NCBI GenBank assembly: GCA_963802575.1
Contig: CAWDJF010000001.1
Coordinates: 310,001 to 374,000 of the forward strand
From: DATFTE01 sp963802575
GTDB taxonomy: Bacteria > Acidobacteriota > Terriglobia > Terriglobales > Acidobacteriaceae
Length of the DNA stretch: 64,000 nucleotides
Direction of reading: 5' to 3'
In this document: positions 26,385-35,776 of the stretch, piece by piece
Layout of the letters: each line of letters opens with the position of its first letter
Numbering within the stretch: position 1 is the stretch's first letter
The notes under the pieces: model-generated
Seen by the model: the letters and a program-made list of their open reading frames with translations, nothing else
The model's database searches: none
Told to the model about the DNA's origin: nothing
Program-made: the position numbers and the translations under genes

Positions 26385-27317
26385 TTAGTCGATCTCCGGC
26401 ACCTGCGCCAGCACTCTGCGAGCTTCCGACTTGATGTACTGGTTCTGATCGTTCTCCGCCAGCCGTTGCAGTACCACGCGGACACTGCTATCCGCTTGCA
26501 CCGGTTCAAGCAACCGCAACGCTTCCGTACGCACGCCAGGATTGGCATCGTTCATCAAGGCTTCCAGAACCACATCGCGGACACGCACATCGGCTTTCAC
26601 ATATGGACCCAGGCTGTCGATTGCCTTCAACCGCACACCGGGATTCGAGTCGTATCGCAAGGCATAAATCAGGGCTTCCCGGACATGGGAATCATTCGGC
26701 GTCTGCGTCAGCAGATCAACCGAATCCATGCGCACGCCGGAATTGTAGTTGTTGCGCGCGGCAAACAGCAGCAACTGCTGGATGCGGGCATCGTTCAAGG
26801 AACCCTGCGCTTCCTGCGTGGAAAGCGTGTTGTATTTGATTGTGACCTGATTGGATCCCGGTTCCTGCGTCACCGACTGAATGCCGGCAATACTCGCCTC
26901 AGAAGGAGCAGCCACCACCGCTTCCGAGGGATTCGCAGCCTTGTTGTGAAGCATCTGGTAAGTCACGCCGACGCCGCCACCAAAGCCGACCATCAGAATC
27001 GCCGCCGCCAGCGCGGGAGAGAAGCGAACCTGATGCAGCCACGCCGCCGGATCGAATATCAGACGCTGCCAAAAGCCGCCCTGCTCGGCCGTTTCCAGAG
27101 CTTCCTGCAACCGCATCCGTGACGAAGCCAACAGATTCGGCGATGGCTCTTCCACCGTAACCTGTGAGACCGTGGCGTGGAACTTGCGTCCCGCCTTCAG
27201 TTCGGCCGCACACGCCGTGCAACGCGCCACGTGCTGTTCCAGTTCATAACGAGCGTCGTCGGCCAGCTCGTTGTATATGTACAACATGATATTTTCTTGA
27301 ACCCATTCGCATTTCAT
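26385..27317 (-). CDS. Zinc-finger anti-sigma factor with HEAT-like repeats
   Basis: A 310-residue membrane protein. Residues 1-45 are a zinc-binding anti-sigma domain (ENIMLYIYNELADDARYELEQHVARCTAC; His29 and Cys33/36 are the ligands, with Cys3 in front). A single membrane helix lies near 100-120 (FSPALAAAILMVGFGGGVG). The outer part carries HEAT-like repeats (LIYALRYDSNPGVRLKAIDS, LEALMNDANPGVRTEALRL). The domain order suggests the HEAT part senses something outside and the zinc part holds the sigma factor inside. It lies 34 bases after the sigma gene. Confidence 0.85.
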   Translation of the reverse strand: MKCEWVQENIMLYIYNELADDARYELEQHVARCTACAAELKAGRKFHATVSQVTVEEPSPNLLASSRMRLQEALETAEQGGFWQRLIFDPAAWLHQVRFSPALAAAILMVGFGGGVGVTYQMLHNKAANPSEAVVAAPSEASIAGIQSVTQEPGSNQVTIKYNTLSTQEAQGSLNDARIQQLLLFAARNNYNSGVRMDSVDLLTQTPNDSHVREALIYALRYDSNPGVRLKAIDSLGPYVKADVRVRDVVLEALMNDANPGVRTEALRLLEPVQADSSVRVVLQRLAENDQNQYIKSEARRVLAQVPEID

Positions 27318-27351
27318 AATTGCACCCCCTCAGCGGGGAATAAATTCCTTG

Positions 27352-27948
27352 TCATCGCATATCCGCCAGCGTGCTGCGCAGCTTTTGCGTCGCACGAAAC
27401 AAAGTATTTTTCGCCGTCTCTTCGGTCGTATTCAAGATTTCGCCCACCGTCCGCAACTTCAGTCCCTGATAGTGCTTGAGTTCGAAAACCATGCGCTCGC
27501 GGGGGGTGAGTTTCTCCAGCGCCTGGTTAATGCGTGTGCCCAGTTCGCGGCGCATCAAGTCGCGTTCCGGATTCGCCCCGGCACGCGCATCGGGCACCTG
27601 ATCGAGCAGATCGTACGACTCGCCTTCCGCGTCCGTCGCCACCGGAGCGTCTTCCTTGCGTACCTGCTTCTTCCGCAGATGATCGAGACAGAGGTTGGTG
27701 ACGATGCGGTAGATCCAGGTATAGAAAGAGCACTCGAAGCGGAAATTGCATACGCTCTTGTACGCCTTCAGAAATGCGTCCTGGTAAATGTCCTGAGCTT
27801 CGTGTTCCGATCCGGTCAGGTGCATGGCCAGACGCAACACTGCCTGGTCGTAGTGCCGCACCAGTTCCTCGAAGGCAGCGCGGTTGCCGCGTTGCGCCTC
27901 GCGAACCAGCATCGTATCGTCGATTCGCCCTAGACTATGCCCAGCCAT
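27352..27948 (-). CDS. Extracytoplasmic-function RNA polymerase sigma factor
   Basis: A 198-residue sigma-70 family, group IV factor. Region 2 is visible as FEELVRHYDQAVLRLAMHL and DIYQDAFLKAYK, and the -10-binding helix as FYTWIYRIVTNLCLDHLRKK. Region 4 includes LTPRERMVFELKHYQG and LNTTEETAKNTLFRA. The start is ATG 27948, preceded by GGGGCGAG; the open frame extends a further 133 codons upstream but that part has no homology. The partner anti-sigma gene follows, and DUF4097 and PDZ genes come after, suggesting an envelope stress regulon. Confidence 0.9.
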   Translation of the reverse strand: MAGHSLGRIDDTMLVREAQRGNRAAFEELVRHYDQAVLRLAMHLTGSEHEAQDIYQDAFLKAYKSVCNFRFECSFYTWIYRIVTNLCLDHLRKKQVRKEDAPVATDAEGESYDLLDQVPDARAGANPERDLMRRELGTRINQALEKLTPRERMVFELKHYQGLKLRTVGEILNTTEETAKNTLFRATQKLRSTLADMR

Positions 27949-28248
27949 CTCGCCCCGCGTTTTGGGGTTCTGGGAACTGCCGCTTCGATCTTCTTCGGAG
28001 CGTCTGGCGTCCGCAGAAGAACCCTTGCCAACCGCAAAAGGAACCGCCCAAGCACCGGCCGGCATGATCTCTATCCTCGCTATTCCCGGGGCCATACCGT
28101 GCATCCCGGGTGGCATAGCTATGGACGGGCCAGTACCCGAACCGTGAGCAGAAATTATAGGGGTTTGGCAGGATTCGTGCTGAAAGGGGAAGGGGGCATT
28201 TGTCCGCAGCCACAGGCGTTTGAGGTCATTCGTGGTAAAGTCTGTCGA

Positions 28249-28491
28249 ATGGTAGTCACGGTTAACATTCCGGACGAATTGGCAGCCGCCGCCAAGGCCC
28301 GCGGACTGTCCCTTGAAGCCTATGTCCAGGAGATCCTGGCTCAACAATTGGGACGATTGCCGGAGCGGCGCCAGCCACGCACTCCGGAAGAAATTCGGGC
28401 ATGGCTTGACTCCCTGGCCCAGTTCTCCGATAAGATCCCGCCATTACCCGAGACCATTTCGCGGGAATGGCTTTATCAGGATCATGACTAG
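28249..28491 (+). CDS. Antitoxin of a VapBC-like pair
   Basis: An 80-residue protein whose first 35 residues (VVTVNIPDELAAAAKARGLS) suit a ribbon-helix-helix or similar DNA-binding dimer, while the rest (ISREWLYQDHD) forms an acidic C-terminal tail that would fill the toxin active site. The stop touches the start of the PIN toxin gene. It is divergent from the sigma factor gene. The identification rests mainly on the pair context. Confidence 0.72.
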   Translation: MVVTVNIPDELAAAAKARGLSLEAYVQEILAQQLGRLPERRQPRTPEEIRAWLDSLAQFSDKIPPLPETISREWLYQDHD

Positions 28492-28947
28492 ATGGCGATT
28501 GCGTCGTGTCTCGTAGATACGAACATCCTCCTACGCATGACCCGGCGCTCGGATCCGCAGTATCAAGTTGTCGACGCAGCGCTTTCGCAGCTGGCTTCCC
28601 AAGGCACGAGTCTCCACTATACCCACCAGAATATTGCAGAACTCTGGAACGCGATGACCCGCCCCTTGTCGCGGAACGGTTTGGGCTTGACGATTGCTGA
28701 GGCCGCACGCGAAGTTGTTGCAATCGAGACCGGCATGACTTTGTTACCCGATGGCGAGACCGTTTACCGCGAGTGGCGCAGGATTGTGGTGCGTAACAAT
28801 GTTCAAGGCGTGCAGGTGCACGATGCGCGTTTGGCGGCCACAATGTACGTCCACGATGTGAGCCATATCCTCACATTGAACGTAGCCGATTTCAAACGCT
28901 TTGATGGTCTTATAGCGCTACATCCAAGCGATAACAAAAAATCTTAA
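28492..28947 (+). CDS. PIN-domain ribonuclease, VapC-like toxin
   Basis: A 151-residue PIN protein with all four acidic positions: Asp9 (CLVDTNILLR), Glu50 (NIAELWNAM), Asp111 (GVQVHDARLAA) and Asp133 (LTLNVADFKRF). VapC toxins cut RNA until bound by their partner. The start directly follows the antitoxin stop, and the pair is probably autoregulated through the upstream 100 bases shared with the sigma gene. The RNA target cannot be predicted. Confidence 0.85.
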   Translation: MAIASCLVDTNILLRMTRRSDPQYQVVDAALSQLASQGTSLHYTHQNIAELWNAMTRPLSRNGLGLTIAEAAREVVAIETGMTLLPDGETVYREWRRIVVRNNVQGVQVHDARLAATMYVHDVSHILTLNVADFKRFDGLIALHPSDNKKS

Positions 28948-28961
28948 GAGAGTAACCCCAA

Positions 28962-29507
28962 GTGGAAGCCCTCAAGATCGCCCTTACCTGCATCGGCGCC
29001 GCGATCCTCTATGGAATTGTCCACGATCAGTTCACCGCGCGAATCTGCGTCGAATATTTCACGATCTTTCATCCGCCGATCTTTTCTACCCAATCCCCGA
29101 CGCTGCTGGGCATCGGATGGGGCATCATCGCCACCTGGTGGGTCGGAGCATTCTTCTCGATCCCAATGATTCTTGCAGCCCGCGCAGGCGCGCGTCCGGT
29201 ACTGCGCGCTTCTGAGCTCATGCGCCCGATCGGCCTGCTACTTGTTTTCATGGCAATCTGCGCAGCGGCTTTCGGGACGTTGGGATATCTTCTCGCGCGA
29301 CAAGGAGCGATCAATACCGATTGGCTGAGCTTCTCAAACTCACCCACAAAGCGCGCTCGCTTCATGGCCGATTGGTGGGCCCACAGCGCCTCTTACGCGA
29401 GTGCCTTCGTTGGAGGCACAATCGTATGCATCATGACTTACCGGAAGCGGATGAGAAAACAGACCGCTCCGCCTGGTCCTGACGCAAAGTTTGTTGCCGA
29501 ACACTAG
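28962..29507 (+). CDS. Uncharacterised membrane protein
   Basis: A 181-residue protein with about four hydrophobic helices (ALTCIGAAILYGIVHDQF, TLLGIGWGIIATWWVGAFF, LLLVFMAICAAAFGTLGYLL and the last near ASAFVGGTIVCIM) and a basic C-terminal tail. GTG 28962 lies 14 bases after the toxin stop, with AGAGAG as a possible ribosome-binding site. It may be cotranscribed with the toxin pair by chance. I recognise no family beyond general membrane character. Confidence 0.62.
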   Translation: MEALKIALTCIGAAILYGIVHDQFTARICVEYFTIFHPPIFSTQSPTLLGIGWGIIATWWVGAFFSIPMILAARAGARPVLRASELMRPIGLLLVFMAICAAAFGTLGYLLARQGAINTDWLSFSNSPTKRARFMADWWAHSASYASAFVGGTIVCIMTYRKRMRKQTAPPGPDAKFVAEH

Positions 29508-30313
29508 TTCTGAAGAGCCTTTGAAAAGAGCCAGGGAAATAACTTTGGCTCGTCGTAGGCTTTGTTCCAGCAGGAATGGCCTACGCCTGGATATTCCGTG
29601 TAATGCACGTCGGCTCCGACCTGCTTCATGGCCTCGCTCATCCGTTGAGACTCGATGACGGGAACAATGTCATCGTCAGCGCCGTGAAAAATCCAGACCG
29701 GAGTCCTGCCGACTCGCTTGGCTGCCTCCAGGTAGCTTCCGGGTGAATCAGGTGGCGTGACTTTTGCCAGATCGGGGAGAGCCTTGATCGACGCCGCTGG
29801 CGGACGAATCCCTCCGCAAATCACCACCAGCGCCGCGAAGGTTCCGGGATACTTCTGCGCCAGATGCCAAGCGCCATATCCACCCATCGATAATCCCGTG
29901 AGATACGTCCGGTGCGTATCTCCGTGAAATTCCCGCGTGGCTTCTGCCAGCGCCTTCATGGCCAGGTCGTCCATTGGTGGCAGGACCCACCAGAGCCTTT
30001 TTTCGCATTGCGGCATGACCACAATGGCCTCAAACGGTGCGCGGTTTGAGCGGATGGCCGTGCCGATGCCTACATCGGTTTGCAGCAAGCCATCATTGCC
30101 GCGCTCGCCCAATCCATGCAGGGCAAGAATCACCGGCCACTTCTGGTGAGGCGTCCAGTCTTCCGGAACGAAGACCTGGTATTTGTAGTTCACGGACTGG
30201 ATGGTGGTCGTGCGGTCGAGAAATCCGGTCTCATGCTTTCTGGCGTGAGCCGGGAGTGGAACGAGCGCGCAAAGAAACAAGAATACGATCGAGACCTTTG
30301 AAAAAACCGCCAA
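29504..30313 (-). CDS. Exported alpha/beta-hydrolase, esterase/depolymerase type
   Basis: A 269-residue hydrolase with a signal peptide (1-24, ending PLPAHA). The nucleophile is the Ser of GLSMGGYGAWH; the Asp in HGADDDIVP and the His in GVGHSCWNKAY complete the triad. GLGERGND and VVMPQCEKRLWW help place it near carbohydrate esterase family 1 and related polymer depolymerases. The substrate is unknown. Its 3' end overlaps the convergent membrane protein stop by 4 bases. Confidence 0.85.
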   Translation of the reverse strand: MAVFSKVSIVFLFLCALVPLPAHARKHETGFLDRTTTIQSVNYKYQVFVPEDWTPHQKWPVILALHGLGERGNDGLLQTDVGIGTAIRSNRAPFEAIVVMPQCEKRLWWVLPPMDDLAMKALAEATREFHGDTHRTYLTGLSMGGYGAWHLAQKYPGTFAALVVICGGIRPPAASIKALPDLAKVTPPDSPGSYLEAAKRVGRTPVWIFHGADDDIVPVIESQRMSEAMKQVGADVHYTEYPGVGHSCWNKAYDEPKLFPWLFSKALQN

Positions 30314-30426
30314 TGAGTTCCTCCGAGGCCGACTTTAGCACGTAATTTTGCGTAAAGTCCCGTAGGCTTTTGTATTTGAGTGCGAAATTCAAGTGACAGT
30401 TGGCCGCCAGATGGCATCTGAAAGTG

Positions 30427-31602
30427 ATGTCCACGGGGCGCCGAGTGGAACTGGATGCGATACGGGGAGTGATGCTGGTCTGGATCGCCCTGACCCATTT
30501 GCCCACGGCCGCGAGTTCATGGGTGAATCAACCTTTTGGCTTCGTGGGAGCGACCGAGGGCTTCATTTTTCTTTCGGCGCTGTTCACGGGACGGATTTAT
30601 TTCCGCATCGCCGAGCGCGATGGCTATCCAGCGATGGAGTGGAAGTTGTGGGCGCGCACCCTGCGTTTGTATGGCTATCACGTGCTCTTGCTCGCTTTTG
30701 CGTTCCGGGTCGCGGTGCCCATTGCGGCGCACGGCAATCGGCCAGGACTTCACAATCTCCTGGATTTTTACTTCAATGCCGGGCCCAAGCAAGCAGTCAC
30801 TGAAGCCGCCCTGCTGATTTATCGGCCACCTTTGCTTGACATCCTGCCGATGTACATCATCTTTCTTTTCTTTACATCCATTGCCATTCCGCTGGCGTGG
30901 AGGATCGGGTGGAAACCGATCCTGTGGACCTCTTTCGCTTTCTGGGTGCTCGCTCAGTTCGGCTTCCGCGCCGCTGAACATACGTTCATGATGCGATACA
31001 TCCCCACGCGGATTCCGTTGAACGAGATGGGCTCCTTCGACCTCTGGGCGTGGCAATTTCTCTGGTTTGTGGGTGTCTGGCTGGGCCTGCGCTGGGCTCA
31101 GGATACGCTGCCCATCGAATCATGGGCTCGGCGGGCCGCCGTTCCGGCTGCGGTGATCGCTATAGCTTGTTTCATCATGCGGCGAAAAATCGCTCATGGG
31201 TTACAACTGGGCGCATTCGAGTTTTTCTTTGATAAGTGGCACCTCGGACCGGTCCGAATGCTCGATTTCGCGGCAGTCGCAGCGTTGCTGATTCTTTCGC
31301 AACGGGTTACGAAAACAGCGGCGATCAGGCCTCTGGTGCTGTTGGGACAGTCTTCGCTGCAGGTCTTCTGCGTGCATCTGCTGTTTTGCTTTGCGGGACT
31401 GACGCTGTTAGGCAATGCGTCGATGCTGAATGCATGGCGTCAGGTTGGTCTGTTGAGTGCGACATTTGCAGGGATGTTGATTACGGCAACAATTTTCTCG
31501 AAGGCCGAAGCCAAGACCGAAGCGCCGAGGAACCTCAAGCCCCTTCCGGTTCGCAAACCGGAAGCGATGTTGATTGTCGATCGGGCGAGAAGAGCCGGGT
31601 GA
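30427..31602 (+). CDS. OpgC-domain acyltransferase-like membrane protein
   Basis: A protein of 391 residues with about ten predicted membrane helices. RRVELDAIRGVMLVWIALTHLP and FGFVGATEGFIFLSALFTGR match the OpgC family, which adds acyl (often succinyl) groups to periplasmic glucans. The start at ATG 30427 is chosen because family homology begins there; TTG 30400 and GTG 30424 are also in frame. A basic cytoplasmic tail follows the last helix. No glucan synthesis genes are adjacent, so the acceptor is unknown. Confidence 0.82.
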   Translation: MSTGRRVELDAIRGVMLVWIALTHLPTAASSWVNQPFGFVGATEGFIFLSALFTGRIYFRIAERDGYPAMEWKLWARTLRLYGYHVLLLAFAFRVAVPIAAHGNRPGLHNLLDFYFNAGPKQAVTEAALLIYRPPLLDILPMYIIFLFFTSIAIPLAWRIGWKPILWTSFAFWVLAQFGFRAAEHTFMMRYIPTRIPLNEMGSFDLWAWQFLWFVGVWLGLRWAQDTLPIESWARRAAVPAAVIAIACFIMRRKIAHGLQLGAFEFFFDKWHLGPVRMLDFAAVAALLILSQRVTKTAAIRPLVLLGQSSLQVFCVHLLFCFAGLTLLGNASMLNAWRQVGLLSATFAGMLITATIFSKAEAKTEAPRNLKPLPVRKPEAMLIVDRARRAG

Positions 31603-31637
31603 CAAAGGCTTCAGTTACAGCTTGCGCAGCCTGCATC

Positions 31638-32273
31638 CTACAAGTACAACTGCTTCGGCCATCTCTCGACCGGTAGTTTCCTCCGTATCGATTCGCGCGT
31701 CACCTCGACATAAAACGCCGGGTACAGGCAGGAGATGAGCAACCAGCTCCACTGGAGCGCCTGGCGGCCGAAGATCAATGCGAACATGGCGAGCAGCACA
31801 ATCCATTTTGCGGCGCGAGCGATGCGTCCACGAGACAGAGTGTAGACAGGCAGATAGGGCAAAAGGAACAGCGTGCTCACACCAATGGCAACGGAGATCA
31901 TGTCGCGCGCCGCGTCCATCCGTCCGTGTCGAATCTCGTAAGCTCCGCCGATCAGTGCGGCGAGGGGAATTCCCAGGAGCACCCACTTCAGCCACTGACG
32001 CGAGCAAAAGAAGTTCGCTTCCGAGTTCCCCTTGCGCAGCATCGCTGCTTCCGAAGACGTCAACAGCACCCTGCGGTACTGGCAGTTCGCAGCCTTCGCA
32101 TCGCCGAGCGCGGCGATGGCGGAGTGATCGGCTTCTCCAGCGCTTGCGCCGCCGTCCATAGCAGTTTCCCGCGCCGCTTCGTAATGCTCTTCAATTTCCC
32201 GTCGCACCTGCGCTGCCGATTCCCGCGACAGTTTCTTTGTTGCTTGCGCTAACCAGTTCTCTAATGGACTCAT
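31638..32273 (-). CDS. Membrane protein with an N-terminal permease-prefix-like helix pair
   Basis: A 211-residue protein. Residues 1-65 (ENWLAQATKKLSRESAAQVRREIEEHYEAA) form two amphipathic helices like those at the start of Acidobacteria ABC permeases and of DUF1700-type proteins. Four membrane helices follow (about 95-115, 125-145, 155-170, 173-190). The gene lies 3 bases after a PadR-family gene, a pairing common for such proteins, so PadR is probably its regulator. Confidence 0.68.
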   Translation of the reverse strand: MSPLENWLAQATKKLSRESAAQVRREIEEHYEAARETAMDGGASAGEADHSAIAALGDAKAANCQYRRVLLTSSEAAMLRKGNSEANFFCSRQWLKWVLLGIPLAALIGGAYEIRHGRMDAARDMISVAIGVSTLFLLPYLPVYTLSRGRIARAAKWIVLLAMFALIFGRQALQWSWLLISCLYPAFYVEVTRESIRRKLPVERWPKQLYL

Positions 32274-32276
32274 CGC

Positions 32277-32588
32277 CTATGCCTCCGCCAAAAGACTCGT
32301 GACCACGCGCGAGAGTTGCTGCCACTCCTCGCGATTCTTCGCCAGAACCTTGCGCCCCGACTTGGTGATGCGGTAGTAACGCCGCGGACGTCCACGCTCG
32401 ACATCGTCGTAAGACTCGACCGAGCCTTCATTTTCGAGCTTATGCAGCGCGGGATAAAGAGTGCCCTCTTTGAAATCGAGCACGCCCTGCGATCGCTCTT
32501 TGATCTGCTGGGCGATGCGGTAGCCGTGGGTCGGCTCGTGCTCGAGGGCCTTCAAAATCAGCGTGGGGAGCGTTCCTTTGAAATTCAT
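32277..32588 (-). CDS. PadR-family transcriptional regulator
   Basis: A 103-residue winged-helix repressor. FKGTLPTLILKALEHEPTHGYRIAQQIKERS is the family core, FKEGTLYPALHKLENEG the recognition helix, and RRYYRITKSGRKVL the wing. The frame is open further upstream, but homology, ribosome-binding AGG and a promoter at 32613-32641 all fit ATG 32588. It is followed within 3 bases by a membrane protein gene it probably controls. Confidence 0.92.
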   Translation of the reverse strand: MNFKGTLPTLILKALEHEPTHGYRIAQQIKERSQGVLDFKEGTLYPALHKLENEGSVESYDDVERGRPRRYYRITKSGRKVLAKNREEWQQLSRVVTSLLAEA

Positions 32589-32589
32589 C

Positions 32590-32641
32590 TTATACCTATG
32601 ATTCCGATGCATAGGATACAAAATGACGAGATGCTTGTCAA
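32590..32641 (-). promoter_or_regulatory. Sigma-70 promoter with overlapping palindrome for the PadR gene
   Basis: On the minus strand TTGACA (32636-32641) and TATCCT (32613-32618) are separated by exactly 17 bases. The -10 overlaps an inverted repeat, TATCCTATG then CATAGGTATA with a 9-base spacer, ending just before the ATG. This looks like an autoregulatory operator. Confidence 0.7.
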
Positions 32642-32649
32642 CAGGAGCG

Positions 32650-35600
32650 TTAGTCACCGTCGGTTGGGCTGACACTGCGGCTTCTCCAAAGGCGACCCGT
32701 CCACTCACGCCAAGGCAATTCGTGAAATTCCGCGAGATAGGAGTACGCCACGGGAACCACAAGCAGGGTCAGCAGAAGGCACAACGTCTGGCCGCCGATG
32801 ATGGTCACGGCGATCGAGGCTCGCTGTTCCGATCCGGCGCCGATTCCGATTGCAACCGGGATCAATCCCGCAATGATCGACAAGGTCGTCATTAGGATCG
32901 GGCGCAGGCGCACGCGATTGGCTTCCATGATGGCTTCGCGTACGGGCATTCCTTCGGCCACAAGGCGGTTGGTGTAGTCCACCTGCAGAATGCCGTTCTT
33001 CTTCACGATGCCGAGCAGCAGGAACATGCCGAGCGCGCTCCACAGGCTGAGGGCACGCCCCGTGATCCAAAGCGAAAATAGCGCGAAAGGCACGCTGAGC
33101 GGCAGCGTCAACATGATGATGAACGGATACGAGAAGCTTTCGAACTGTGCCGCCAATACCATGTACATGAAAATCGATGCCAGACACCATCGCCAGCACC
33201 AGGTTCCACGTAGTCTCTTCGAGCACCTTCACCTGGCCCGAGAACAGGTAGGAGTAGCCCGCCGGCAGCCCAACTTGCTGAATCGACAGCGATGGTGTGC
33301 GCAGCGGCAAGATCGAGCGGATATCCCGACGCCACATTGGCATACACGCTGACCTGAAATTCCCGGTTATAGCGCCACAACGTCGAAGGACCGAAGCCTC
33401 TCCCGATGCTCGCTACGCTCTCGAGCCGCACTTGGCCTAGCTTGCTCGAAGGCACCATCATGCGGTTGAGCACGTCGGGATTGTCGCGCTGTTCCGGCAG
33501 TAACTGCATGGTCACGGGATACTGCTCCGATCCTTCCTTGAAGCGCGTGATCTCGTCCTCGCCCGAATAGAACAGCCGGACCGCATCGCTGATGTCGGTC
33601 ATGCGCACGCCGATGTCGGCGGCGCGCTGGCGGTCCACCTTCACTTGCAGCTCGGGAGTGTTCAGATTCAGGCTGGGGTTGATATCCACCAGGTCCGGAT
33701 ACTGGTGCATGTTGTCCGCGATTTTCTTGCTGATCTCGGCCAGTTGGTTGAGGTCGGGTCCGCGAATGACCGCAGAAATAGGGAAATAAATTTCGCCACC
33801 CAGCACCGAAGGCAGCCGCACGTTGTAGGTAATGTTGCGATACTCGGCGAGCATGCCGCGTACTTTGGTCGCCATCTGTTGATGGGTGAACCTGCGCTGA
33901 TTGCGCGGCACCAGCCCAATGAATAGATGCGCGTGGTTGGTCAGCCCGTGAGTGTAAGTTTGCACGAACGAGACTTCCGGCAGCGCTGAGATCCGCGTCG
34001 CCATGTCGGAAGCCATCTCCGTGGTCTTGGCCAGGCTCGTGCCTTCCGGCAAAGTGAAGGAACTCTGCAACTCCGATTGATCGTCGGCTGGGATCCAGTC
34101 GCGACCGACGACGTGATAAAGGCCGAAGGTCGAAAGGAAAGTGACGACGCAGATCACGAGGATCGCGAGCCGATGCTGCAAAGACCAGTGCAGCATTTTC
34201 AAATAAGCAGTTTCTACACCGTGCAGAAAGCCGTGGGCATGCGCTTCTTTCTCGCCTTCATTCAGCTTCAACAGGCGGGAACTCATCATCGGCGTGAGCG
34301 TGAAAGCCACCAGCAGCGAGACCAGGATGGCCATCGCCATCGTCCATCCGAACGAGTTCACGTACTTGCGCGCATAGCCCGTCATGAAGGCGATGGGCAG
34401 GAAGATGATGATCAGCGAGAGCGTGGTCGCCATGACCGCGAGGCCGATTTCGCGGGTGGCCTCAATCGCGGCATGAAACCGGTCGCGGCCTTTCTCTTCC
34501 ATGAAACGAAAGATGTTCTCCAGCACGATGATGGCATCGTCAATAACAATACCCACCGCCAGTGTCAGCGCCAGAAGGGTGATGTTGTTGAGCGAGAAAT
34601 CCATCCCCTTCATCAGCGTGAAGGTGGAAATGATCGATGCCGGGATGGCGACCGCCGCAATCAACACCGCCCGCCAGTTGCGGATGAAAATCCAGACCAC
34701 TGCGCTGGCCAGGATGCTTCCCCAGAATCAGGTGCTCGATCAGCGAATGCACCGAAGCCTTGATGAAGTCGGAGATGTCGTGCACCACCAGCAGCTGCAC
34801 GCCAGCAGGCAATTGGTGATTCAGTTGATCCACCAGCTCGCGGACGTTGTCTGCAACCTTCACGGTGTTCGCACCGGACTGACGCAAAACCTGAATGGTG
34901 ACAACATCTTTGCCCGGTGCGCCCTTGCGGAATAAGGCGGACCATGTGCGCAGTTCTGCGGCGCCGTCTTCCACCTGAGCCACATCTCGCAATCGAGTGG
35001 GCACGCCTCCGCGAGTGCCAAGCATGACGTCGGCAAACTGATCGGCGGAAGAAACACGTCCCAGGGTGCGCAGGCCGAGCTCCTGCGGACCAGTGATCAT
35101 GCGGCCACCCGGCGCTTCGATGTTCTCGCGCTGCAAAGCCTCGCGCACATCGAGCACGGTGAAGTTGTGGGAAGCCAGTTTTTGCGCGTCGAGCAGGACG
35201 CGAATTTGCCGCTCCTGACCGCCATTCAGATCGACGCTGCCCACCCCATCCACCGTCTGAATCGCGCGCCGCACCTGCTTGTCGGCGATCTCCGTCAGCT
35301 CCCGCAGGCTCATGGGACCGCTGACCAGGATGGTCATGATCGGGTCTGACTGCGGATCTTCCTTGGTGATGACCGGCGGCAGCGTCTCGCGCGGCAGGCG
35401 GTTGATGGCGGCAGAAACCTTCTCGCGAATATCCTGCGCCGCGCCATCGATCTCGCGCTCCAGCACGAACGTGCAGGTAATGTCAGCCTTGCCTTCCGAG
35501 GCGTAGACGCTCGATCTCATCAATGCCGCTGACCGAGGAGATGGCATCTTCGAGCGGCAGCACGACTCCCGTGATCATTTCGTCGGGAGTGGCCCCGGGC

Positions 35601-35753
35601 AGCTGCGACTTCGACATTGACGGTCGCCGGATCGGCCTTGGGAAATAGATCAACGGCCAGTCCGCGGTAAGAAAAGACGCCAAGCGTCACCAGAAATGCG
35701 ATCAGCATCACGGTGAACACAGGATGCCGGACGCAGATTTCGGCGAGCTTCAT
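32650..35753 (-). pseudogene. RND-family efflux pump inner-membrane protein, interrupted by five frame changes
   Basis: An AcrB/MexB-like transporter. Reading frames switch five times, always by one extra base, near 35606, 35512, 34719, 33300-33316 and 33184. After removing five bases the length is 3099, an exact multiple of 3, giving 1032 residues, the normal family size. All segments retain strong conservation, such as FPKADPATVNVEV, EHLILGSILA then VVWIFIRNW, GIVIDDAIIVLENI, ARKYVNSFGWTMAMAI and GIVKKNGILQVDY, and no stop occurs in the corrected frame. Either recent decay or assembly error could explain it. It lies 23 bases after the adaptor gene. Confidence 0.85.
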
Positions 35754-35776
35754 AGATGGGAACTTTCAGCGTGCAT

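Noticed and set aside
27949..28347. N-terminal extension of the sigma factor
   Set aside because: The open frame continues 133 codons upstream, but it has no homology, and a ribosome-binding site supports ATG 27948.
32650..35753. Programmed frameshifting in the RND gene
   Set aside because: Five shifts would be needed, none at a recognised slippery site; decay or sequence error is more likely.
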